NCBI RefSeq assembly: GCF_019145195.1
Contig: NZ_JAHSTW010000004.1
Coordinates: 1 to 64,000 of the forward strand
Length of the DNA stretch: 64,000 nt
Direction of reading: 5' to 3'
From: Pseudomonas siliginis
GTDB lineage: Bacteria; Pseudomonadota; Gammaproteobacteria; Pseudomonadales; Pseudomonadaceae
This document shows positions 1-7,086 of the stretch, piece after piece (positions within the stretch are counted from its first letter, which is position 1; the number at the start of each line of letters is the position of its first letter). Both the position numbers and the translations under genes were made by a program. Under the pieces are notes generated by a model that was not told the origin of the DNA, made no database searches, and was given only the letters and a program-made list of their open reading frames with translations.

Positions 1-124
1 CACCTTTTTCATGTCTCCCGCCCGTGTATGCGTAGCGGGCATCAATGCGCGTGTTCACGCGCACGCGTGCTTTTAAATATTCTCTCTATACACGAGAAAG
101 GAGAGTTAAAAGTAGGACGGTGGG

Positions 125-183
125 GCAAAGCCCCAATCTGCGGGGCTTTCGGACGTCCCACCTAGTTTTAGAGAGGTGGGACG
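125..183. other. Two consecutive hairpins in a non-coding leader
   Basis: Two inverted repeats lie back to back. AAAGCCCC (127-134) pairs with GGGGCTTT (142-149), and CGTCCCACCT (154-163) pairs with AGGTGGGACG (174-183). No convincing gene covers bases 1-417. The first hairpin ends in only three T's, so it may be a terminator of a gene left of the window or a structured leader. I cannot assign a known RNA family. Confidence 0.45.
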
Positions 184-373
184 CACGGGACGCCAGAAAA
201 GCAAAAGACAGCCGGGATAGATATTCACCGACATTCGCCAGCCGTTCGCCGGACGTAAGCCACACATTCACCGGATGGCATTAAAACGGTCTTGCTGCCA
301 CCAGAATCGACCTGTAAAAAGGGGCCATCTTCGATGGGTGCGACCGCAAAGCGCGGTAGGCCACCCACCACCT

Positions 374-400
374 GACCCGGCCAATGCGCCGGGTCTTTTT
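374..400 (+). terminator. Rho-independent terminator before the holin gene
   Basis: GACCCGGC (374-381) and GCCGGGTC (388-395) form an 8-bp GC-rich stem followed directly by TTTTT. It sits 18 bases upstream of the holin start, so it probably ends a transcript from the left. It could also act as an attenuator of the phage lysis gene. Confidence 0.7.
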
Positions 401-417
401 GTTTAAGGGGCAGGGCA

Positions 418-750
418 ATGACGAACGAGCAACAGGCACTGGCAGAGATGCCGATCTGGTTGGTGATTGTGCTGTCATTGGTTGGCGGCGTGTCTGGCGA
501 GATGTGGCGCGCTGACAAGGATGGGGCACGAGGTTGGGCCTTACTGCGCCGCCTTGCACTTCGGTCCGGTGCCTGCATCGTCTGCGGCGTGTCAGCGATG
601 ATGTTGCTGTTCGGTGCAGGCTTGTCGATCTGGACAGCGGGCGCCTTGGGTTGCCTGACCGCGATGGCCGGCGCGGATGTCGCCATCGGCTTGTACGAAC
701 GCTGGGTGGCCAAGCGCCTGGACCTGAGAGAGGCCGAGCCGAAGGCATGA
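418..750 (+). CDS. Phage holin-like small membrane protein (prophage remnant)
   Basis: This 110-residue protein has two hydrophobic segments, about residues 13-31 and 55-85 (rich in Ala, Gly and Leu), and a charged C-terminal tail ending REAEPKA. That is the layout of phage holins of the LydA/superfamily III type, which form inner-membrane lesions that release endolysin. The ATG is preceded by AAGGGG at good spacing. A phage terminase small-subunit remnant follows 330 bases downstream, so the two together are left over from a lambdoid prophage. No endolysin is present. The family call rests on topology and context, not on a catalytic motif. Confidence 0.65.
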   Translation: MTNEQQALAEMPIWLVIVLSLVGGVSGEMWRADKDGARGWALLRRLALRSGACIVCGVSAMMLLFGAGLSIWTAGALGCLTAMAGADVAIGLYERWVAKRLDLREAEPKA

Positions 751-1080
751 GCCGGGCAGGCCCGGGAGGGCGCCGATTTTTACGGGTCCTCCCCAAGAGC
801 CGCCCCCTACACGGGTTATCGAACTCGCGGAATCTCTCTAGCTGAAACCTTCGCAGGGATGTCCGTCTTTCCAAAGGGATGCGGGCAGGGCATGGCACTC
901 GGATGCCGGCACGACTGACCGGACCGGGCAGAAAACCGCCGGGGACCCTGGGGACTTTCAAAGGGTACGGGGTCGGAAACCCGCGGGATCGTGTTAGTGG
1001 GAGGTCTGCCAGCTTACTGAAATTTCAATCCACTGAAATCTTGAAAGGATTCATTGAAAAGCCGCTGAAAAGGAGGGCTT
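751..1080 (+). other. Gap between holin and terminase remnant, no supported gene
   Basis: This 330-base stretch has no reading frame with a good start and ribosome site. It carries a strong Shine-Dalgarno (AAAAGGAGGG, 1069-1078) for the terminase fragment at 1081. Phages often carry a small HNH gene here, but I see no HNH motif. Confidence 0.5.
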
Positions 1081-1609
1081 ATGAGCACAGCTACGTACCT
1101 GTCAAAGAGCGCCTTCGCTGCGCACATCGGACGGTCGCCGAGTTACATCACCTGGCTGAAGGAAAACGGTCGACTGGTCCTGTCCCCCAATGGCAAGCAG
1201 GTCGATGTGCAGGCCACCGAAGCGTTGAACCGCGATATCGCCGACCCGAGCAAGGCTGCCGTCGCTGCTCGCCACCAACAGGAGCGGCTTCAGCAGTCAC
1301 GTTGCAGCTCAATCCGAGCCGACTAACATGGCTGCGCCGCCGCCCGCTGATCCTTCTCATGGGCAGACTCCAAATTTTCAGAAAGCACGAGCGCATCGCG
1401 AGCATTACCTGGCGCGCATGGGAGAAATGGAATTTCGCAAGGCGCAGGGAGAGCTGGTCGAGATCAGCTTTGTGCAAAAAGCCGTTTTTGGAACGGCGCG
1501 TTCGTTCAATCAATCGTTGATGAGCCTGTTGCCACAATTGGCACCGCAAATAGACGTCTTGTCGGACCCGTTGGGAATGGCGCGCCGACTGGCCGCAGCG
1601 CTGCGCTAA
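1081..1609 (+). pseudogene. Phage terminase small subunit, frameshifted
   Basis: Two reading frames together make one terminase small-subunit-like protein. The first (1081-1326) carries a helix-turn-helix-like N-terminus with the stretch AAHIGRSPSYITWLKENGR, the DNA-recognition part of such proteins. The second, in the next frame up to 1609, carries the helical remainder with EHYLARMGEMEFRKAQGELV. Reading through in the second frame gives SSHVAAQSEPTN just before its first Met at 1328. The join is therefore a one-base loss near 1293-1298 inside the CAGCAGTCACG stretch, after LQQ. The small subunit recognises the phage genome for packaging, but no large terminase subunit follows, so it is a non-functional remnant. 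A sequencing error could mimic the frameshift. Confidence 0.7.
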
Positions 1610-1969
1610 CGGTCGAATGATGCTGCTCAGGTGTCCATCGACGACTTTAATTTTGGATTGCGCGATTGCTGACGGTATGCCGAGCTCATTCGGCTTGGCA
1701 TCATTGTTCGGCATCGTCTGCTATCGGTCAGGAAGTGCCCGTCATGAAAGGCAGGTTCCTACCCGACGCTGCCGATGGTTCAGAATGAATCCAAACTTTG
1801 ACGGCGGCTTATTAAGTTCGAATTCATACATATATAAATAATTAAGAGAAATTTAGTATTCAATGTCTGTTGATATGCCTGGCTGACTTTATAAGTATAG
1901 GGCTCGGAAATAAATGCAAAGCATTCCAAAATACTGTAGAATCGCCGCGCACGCAGGCTAGAGGTAAGT
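1610..1969. other. Junction between prophage debris and restriction genes
   Basis: GC drops sharply around 1800-1900, just before the methyltransferase. An imperfect inverted repeat lies near 1675-1725 (GGTATGCCGAGCTCATTCGG against CCGAATG/GATGCC words). I see no supported gene here. The methyltransferase promoter presumably lies in the AT-rich 1800-1950 part. Confidence 0.45.
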
Positions 1970-2854
1970 ATGAATAACCCAATTGTTGAAAAAGTTACTC
2001 GCGAAGCACAGTTAAACTTAGATGCGTCGACAATATTTGAAGGCGATGCGGTAACAGTATTAAGACGCTTGCCAAGCAATAGCGTGCGCTGTGTTGTAAC
2101 GTCCCCTCCATATTGGGGGCTTCGAGACTATGGTATCGACGATCAAATCGGTCTCGAACTGACTATGCCTCAATTCATCCAGAAATTAGTTGCAGTATTT
2201 TCTGAAGTAAGACGCGTGCTTACTGATGACGGAACACTATGGGTCAATATCGGTGACGGCTATACAAGCGGAAATCGCGGCTATCGTGCGACGGATAAGA
2301 AAAACCCGGCAAGGGCGATGACTGTTAGGCCGGACACTCCCGAAGGCCTCAAACCTAAAGATCTGATGGGCATTCCTTGGCGCTTGGCCTTCGCTCTTCA
2401 GGATGATGGTTGGTATCTACGAACTGACATTATTTGGAACAAGCCGAATGCCATGCCTGAAAGTGTAAAGGACCGGCCGACTCGCTCGCACGAGTTCCTA
2501 TTCATGTTCAGCAAGTCGGAAAGGTATTTTTACAACTCAGATGCAGTTAAACAGGTTGCTGATGGCGGCGGTTTGCGAAATTTGAGAACCGTCTGGAGTG
2601 TGAACACTAAGCCATACGCAGGCGCTCACTTCGCGACATTTCCTCCTGAGTTGGTACGACCTTGCGTCAAGGCTTCGACCGAGCCGGGTGATTTCGTGCT
2701 AGACCCTTTCTTTGGCGCGGGCACAGTTGGTTTAGTTTGCAACGAAGAAGGCAGGAAGTACGCTGGTGTTGAGCTTAACCCTTCATACGTAGACCTCGCG
2801 GTAGAGCGGCTCGGAGGGATTTTCCATAACGTAGTAAGGATATCGGCTGCATGA
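1970..2854 (+). CDS. Type II DNA methyltransferase, beta class (probably N4-cytosine)
   Basis: This 294-residue methyltransferase transfers a methyl group from S-adenosylmethionine to DNA and protects the host from the adjacent nuclease. The catalytic motif TSPPYWG lies at residues 44-50 and the SAM-binding DPFFGAGT at 245-252. Catalytic motif before SAM motif is the beta-class order. SPPY, rather than DPPY, favours N4-cytosine modification, though adenine cannot be excluded. The start has a good GAGGTAAGT ribosome site. The last four bases (ATGA) overlap the start of the nuclease gene, so the two are translationally coupled. GC is lower than in the core genes, consistent with transfer. Confidence 0.9.
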   Translation: MNNPIVEKVTREAQLNLDASTIFEGDAVTVLRRLPSNSVRCVVTSPPYWGLRDYGIDDQIGLELTMPQFIQKLVAVFSEVRRVLTDDGTLWVNIGDGYTSGNRGYRATDKKNPARAMTVRPDTPEGLKPKDLMGIPWRLAFALQDDGWYLRTDIIWNKPNAMPESVKDRPTRSHEFLFMFSKSERYFYNSDAVKQVADGGGLRNLRTVWSVNTKPYAGAHFATFPPELVRPCVKASTEPGDFVLDPFFGAGTVGLVCNEEGRKYAGVELNPSYVDLAVERLGGIFHNVVRISAA

Positions 2855-3825
2855 AGAAGGAACTCGCTTTCCCCTTGCCTGAGCTTCAGGTCTCGTTCTC
2901 TCTGAAGCTTCAAGAATTTCGAAACGTCTGGCTTCAGGACGCTCTCTTGGAGACGGTATCCGAGTTAGCCGTTCCAACTATTGATGCAGAACTGTCCAAA
3001 TACGTTCCGGCTAAAGACCTCAAAGCACTTGCCGCTAGGGGATTAAGGGGAGAGCTAGTCTTCGCAGTGCCAGCAATTCTGCAGGCGAACCCGCATCTGC
3101 TCGGCTACTACCGCCTTCTCCTCGGCTATAGCCAGAAAGAGTTTTATGGCTCTGAGTTCGGCGTGGCTTCCGTGAAGTGCATGGAGGTTAGTGGTCGCCT
3201 GAATCCGCGCTCTGGGGTGACAATAGAACAGCTCTGCGTCGCTCTTTGTCAGGCGGCCTCGCATCTTGTAGGCAACTTAAAAGCGAAAGATCTGAGCATT
3301 GGACTTCTTGATGACCTAACCTTGTTAACTGTTGGGCCGCAGATGCGGGGAGGTGTGAACAATAAACTTGGCCAGCAAGGCATCGTGGACGTCTTTGACG
3401 TTATTGAAGAGATTCTGAGGCCGGCGATTATCAACGCCACACGTGGGGCAATTGAAATCAAAAACACCAGCGGTCGGGATGTGTGGGTAGAGTTTGCAGC
3501 CGATCCGGACATCATCATTCGTGAAGTCATGCCTGATAAATCCTCACGAAGAATTTTAGCAATTGAAGTGAAGAGCGGTACGGACGTGTCGAACATTCAT
3601 AACCGCATTGGCGAAGCTGAGAAAAGCCATCAGAAGGCAAAAAAAGAAGGCTATCGTGAGTGCTGGACTGTCGTTAATGTCTCAAAGTTGGATATTGATA
3701 AGGCAAAGTTAGAGTCACCTACCACTAACGTCTTCTACGCTCTAAAGGCTCTTCAGTTAAGGAGAGGAGCAGTCTATGAAGACTTTAAGCAAAACATAAT
3801 CGCGATGGTAGGTATTTCCTCGTAG
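2851..3825 (+). CDS. Type II restriction endonuclease, XcyI-like
   Basis: This 324-residue protein is coupled to the methyltransferase by a 4-base overlap. It has a PD-(D/E)xK nuclease core: DPD at residues 218-220 and EVK at 239-241 (context LAIEVKSG). The N-terminal half, with LLGYYRLLLGYSQKEFYG near residue 87, resembles the XcyI family, whose known members cut CCCGGG. CCCGGG specificity is therefore likely but inferred. Unmethylated invading DNA would be cleaved while the host is protected by the partner enzyme. No separate controller gene is visible upstream. Confidence 0.82.
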   Translation: MKKELAFPLPELQVSFSLKLQEFRNVWLQDALLETVSELAVPTIDAELSKYVPAKDLKALAARGLRGELVFAVPAILQANPHLLGYYRLLLGYSQKEFYGSEFGVASVKCMEVSGRLNPRSGVTIEQLCVALCQAASHLVGNLKAKDLSIGLLDDLTLLTVGPQMRGGVNNKLGQQGIVDVFDVIEEILRPAIINATRGAIEIKNTSGRDVWVEFAADPDIIIREVMPDKSSRRILAIEVKSGTDVSNIHNRIGEAEKSHQKAKKEGYRECWTVVNVSKLDIDKAKLESPTTNVFYALKALQLRRGAVYEDFKQNIIAMVGISS

Positions 3826-3829
3826 CGAT

Positions 3830-4132
3830 TTACTTCCAATGGGATGGAATAGTCAGTTGATATTTTTTAGCAACCCTTTCCAGTCCCTGGAGAATTTGAC
3901 CATGCTGTACCAGGTCAGAGTCTGCCCACTGCGATCTACGTTCAAGCAGATTTTTTAGATTCACCAAATTATACATTTTCAAACTATACAAGTTGGCCCA
4001 TGTGGCTTCACCGAATACATTGTAGATAGTGGAAGTGTCATCCCTTTCGCTTGCTACGCGTACTAACCCTTTCAGAGCTGCAGCCGCATCGTCAGCGTCA
4101 TCCTTGGTATCGTAAGTGTTTAGAAGGTGCAT
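3830..4132 (-). CDS. Hypothetical protein, convergent to the restriction gene
   Basis: This 100-residue, mostly alpha-helical and soluble protein has no motif I recognise (acidic N-terminus DTKDDADDAAAAL, C-terminus TIPSHWK). It runs towards the nuclease gene and ends four bases after it. Composition looks protein-like, but the ribosome site before the ATG is weak. The N-terminus is thus uncertain and the gene may have been trimmed. Function unknown. Confidence 0.5.
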   Translation of the reverse strand: MHLLNTYDTKDDADDAAAALKGLVRVASERDDTSTIYNVFGEATWANLYSLKMYNLVNLKNLLERRSQWADSDLVQHGQILQGLERVAKKYQLTIPSHWK

Positions 4133-4857
4133 TAGAAACTCTGACGGTCAAGAAGACATAGGATTGTACATATTTTTCGGCGGAGAAGCCTCACCAGCGG
4201 GCTGCGCACCAACTGCGAGGCACATTGAGGTCGCCGAAGATTCGCGCAACACTCGACCTCAGCCGGGTTGGAGTCTCAGTCGTTTTGCATGCCGGGCGAG
4301 CTGTTGCAAGTGGCCTGGGAGCGCGAGGTGGACAGCATCGGAGGACACCGGAATGTCAACGTGATCCCGAGCACCTGTCGCGCTGGAGTTTTCCGACCGG
4401 GCGCTGCGCGTGGACAGCCTGATCAGCAACGAGCAGCATGAAACGTCAACTCCCTATGCAAGCCCGCGAAGGTAGGCCTGCTCCGGTAATACCGGGATTG
4501 ATCTAGTGAGGAACCTTCGAAACCAAATGGCTGCTTTTGGCCGATTCTGTTGAAAAAATCGACCTTGGTTTCCACGACAGAAAAGTACGCGTCTGAGATT
4601 GAAATCCTTACTTTTGGCTGAGGCTGCCGGGCTCAGATGTCACGTAGCAACGTGCAAAAGTTGCATTTTCCCCGGTCAATATCCGGGCAGTTTGAGCGGA
4701 GCGACTTTTTCAACACAATCGGCCGAAAGCGGCTCGTTGTGAGAGGCGGCTTCCAGCCAAAAAGGTTATTGACCGAACCTAATGACGCGCTGGACGAAGT
4801 CGGTCGTTTGCAACCTCAGCACAGACATCATGCTGAAGTCGCTGTTGTATGACTTGG
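4133..4857. other. Decayed intergenic region
   Basis: No intact gene is supported across 725 bases. One frame around 4290-4440 looks like residual coding sequence (ELLQVAWEREVDSIGGHRN) but is broken on both sides. A copy of the island's TTTTGGCCGA motif lies at 4529-4550 and related words occur near 4612 and 4727. The short frame at 4637-4852 lacks a ribosome site and I do not accept it as a gene. Confidence 0.45.
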
Positions 4858-6552
4858 TCAGAATCGCCAGACTTTCTCATATGCCGCCTTCGCTAAAAGA
4901 TCTGTCCGGGCAAGAGCCTGCTCAGGTGTCCACGTCACCAATCCAATTAGCTCAGTAGGGATTACATACCCGTTTGCACTCAATTTCGATAGCTTATCTT
5001 CTATTTTGTTAGTCTTCAGCTTCTCATTGAATTTTTGATCTAAGAAAATCAAGTTTCCAATTTGTCCGACATTCCACTCATCCCATCCACCCCCAACCAT
5101 GGACTGTGGGTGCAAATGTTCAATAGTTAACTCATCCATGTCACATGGGTATTTATAACTGTAAAATTCAGATATTGCTCGGAGTATGTATCTGACAAGA
5201 TTTTTTTGCTTGGAGTTTGCGTTTGTGTAAGAGATCTCACGAAAGGCAACCACGAACTCATCAATTGACGGTCGCTTGGCTCGAAGTTTGTCTATAAATT
5301 CGCTAATCTCATCTGCTGCTTCCTGCGAAGTTTCCGACTCAAAAAGTTTTCGCGCAAAAGCGGAATACATCGCCGAGATCCCACCAGAGGATCGAGAGGA
5401 CGTAATAGCTGTAAAAACAAAATGAAACTTCTCTATCGCACTAAGTGCATCGCGGTATTTTCCATATTTTATCTTGCTATCTTTGTAGGCTCTAGTTAGA
5501 GAAAGAACCGCAGGAGTGGGTTGTGAAACCTTAAATAACTGAAGCCCACCGAGCGAGCGAGACGCATCAATTTCGTTTTTGGTCCACTCGTACGATGGCT
5601 CATGTATTGATCTATAAATTTTTGCGTCTGAGACTAAAGAATCCAAATATTCCCTTGAAACCTCTTTAGTGACTTTTTTCTTTATAACGGGAAAAAGCTT
5701 TTTAAGGGGAACAGCCTCATACCGCGAAGCCCAGTAATGATAGATAAACATATCAGTAGACAAGTCTGCAGCAGAATTATGGATTGTCTCCATAATGCTA
5801 CTCCACTTTATTTTTGCCGTGTCTACTGTGCTTTTCGCTTTAAGATTCTTAGCGAAGTGATTTTTAACAAGATCACTGACCGAAAGGTCTTTACCTCGCG
5901 TATTCAATGTTTCAAAGATGAGGTACGCATCGTCTTCATTATCCAATACCACAAAAATCAAATTTAAGTTTAGGATGGTGTCACGGATACCTGTAAGCTT
6001 TTCAAACTTCTCTCTTATTTTAAACTCTTCCAGAATGGTTGCATCTTTATCTACCGCACTAATAGAATCGCTGACCAGCTTTTTAAAAAGCAGGTGCGCT
6101 CTGCGCAAGTTCACTTCTTCAGCAAGCAGCTTCTCATGAATTTCTGGCTCCCCAAATTTCTGGATGTGCTCTTGGAAATATGGAAAAGAAGTTTCGGTCT
6201 TGAGAACAAATTCGCTTCTGTTGTCCCTATCCTTTCGCTCGATAAGCTGGTGCAATCCCTCGGCTGAATCGACATATCCTAGGTCGTGGAATGCATCCCT
6301 CAGAACGCATAATAATATCGTTGTCGTTGTAAGTCGCTGCTGACCATCAACCACTCCAAACGATTGCTTGCTTCGCTTGTATACAACCATTGATCCTATA
6401 AAATAGTCATCTCCCTTGTTCGCAATTAAATCATTCCAGAAATCATTGATATTTTCATCGTCCCATGAATAAGGACGTTGGAATCGAGGAATGTGAAAGT
6501 AACTCCCATCAAGCAAACTCTCGATATCAGTATCTTTTGATTCGATCTTCAT
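4858..6552 (-). CDS. DUF262/DUF1524 protein, GmrSD-like anti-phage nuclease
   Basis: This 564-residue protein pairs an N-terminal DUF262 domain with a C-terminal DUF1524 HNH-type nuclease domain. Residues 22-30 read PRFQRPYSW and 68-76 VDGQQRLTT, the ParB-like nucleotide-binding signature of DUF262; NTRGKDLS follows in the middle. The nuclease end has EHLHPQS at 478-484. The layout matches fused GmrSD-type, modification-dependent enzymes and BrxU-like defence proteins that cut DNA carrying modified bases. I start at the ATG at 6552, which has GGTGA five bases upstream. A longer frame reaching 6627 only adds a Leu-rich tail and is unlikely. AT-rich composition and neighbours fit a defence island. 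The target modification cannot be read from sequence. Confidence 0.85.
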   Translation of the reverse strand: MKIESKDTDIESLLDGSYFHIPRFQRPYSWDDENINDFWNDLIANKGDDYFIGSMVVYKRSKQSFGVVDGQQRLTTTTILLCVLRDAFHDLGYVDSAEGLHQLIERKDRDNRSEFVLKTETSFPYFQEHIQKFGEPEIHEKLLAEEVNLRRAHLLFKKLVSDSISAVDKDATILEEFKIREKFEKLTGIRDTILNLNLIFVVLDNEDDAYLIFETLNTRGKDLSVSDLVKNHFAKNLKAKSTVDTAKIKWSSIMETIHNSAADLSTDMFIYHYWASRYEAVPLKKLFPVIKKKVTKEVSREYLDSLVSDAKIYRSIHEPSYEWTKNEIDASRSLGGLQLFKVSQPTPAVLSLTRAYKDSKIKYGKYRDALSAIEKFHFVFTAITSSRSSGGISAMYSAFARKLFESETSQEAADEISEFIDKLRAKRPSIDEFVVAFREISYTNANSKQKNLVRYILRAISEFYSYKYPCDMDELTIEHLHPQSMVGGGWDEWNVGQIGNLIFLDQKFNEKLKTNKIEDKLSKLSANGYVIPTELIGLVTWTPEQALARTDLLAKAAYEKVWRF

Positions 6553-7086
6553 TAATTCACCAAGAGCAGAAGTCAATAAGGACAAGGCACTGGAGAGTAG
6601 CAGCAGTCTTGTTAATTTGAAAAGCACGGCTTAGATTTTTTTCTGACTGTCATGATCGGTTCAAAACATGAAAGCGAAACAGTTCAAAAGCAATCGCTAC
6701 GAACCATGGCAATTCAACTGTCCCAATTCCTGCCATTGCGGTTCTGGATTTGATTGCTGCCTTCCCTATTGAACAAGCCGGTCACGAATGGTCCGGCACT
6801 AGCCAAAAACGTCCTCATGATTGGCTGCTTTTGGCCTATTTCAGCCTGTCGCGGCTGGATAAAAATGATCCGTGCTGTGTGAAACGCATGCGCCGTTTTG
6901 AAGTCCTCGTTGCTACGTAAAATCTGACAGCGTTTGCTTAGTCAGCAGACCTGGAATGTACGTACAAACGCGATTTTCGCTCCAGTCCTGACAGTCAAAC
7001 CTACTCTAGAACATTTTCACACAGCCCTAATCCAAAGCGGACAACGACACAGCGGCTAGATCCTTACGTGCGGGTGCGGTCGGCGA
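6553..7086. other. Gap between two defence genes
   Basis: No supported gene. A copy of the island repeat (GGCTGCTTTTGGCCTATT) lies at 6823-6840. The 5' part (6553-6700) is AT-rich and should contain the promoter of the DUF262 gene. Confidence 0.4.

Noticed and set aside
4637..4852. 71-residue frame before the DUF262 gene
   Set aside because: No ribosome site and it lies in repeat-like decayed sequence.
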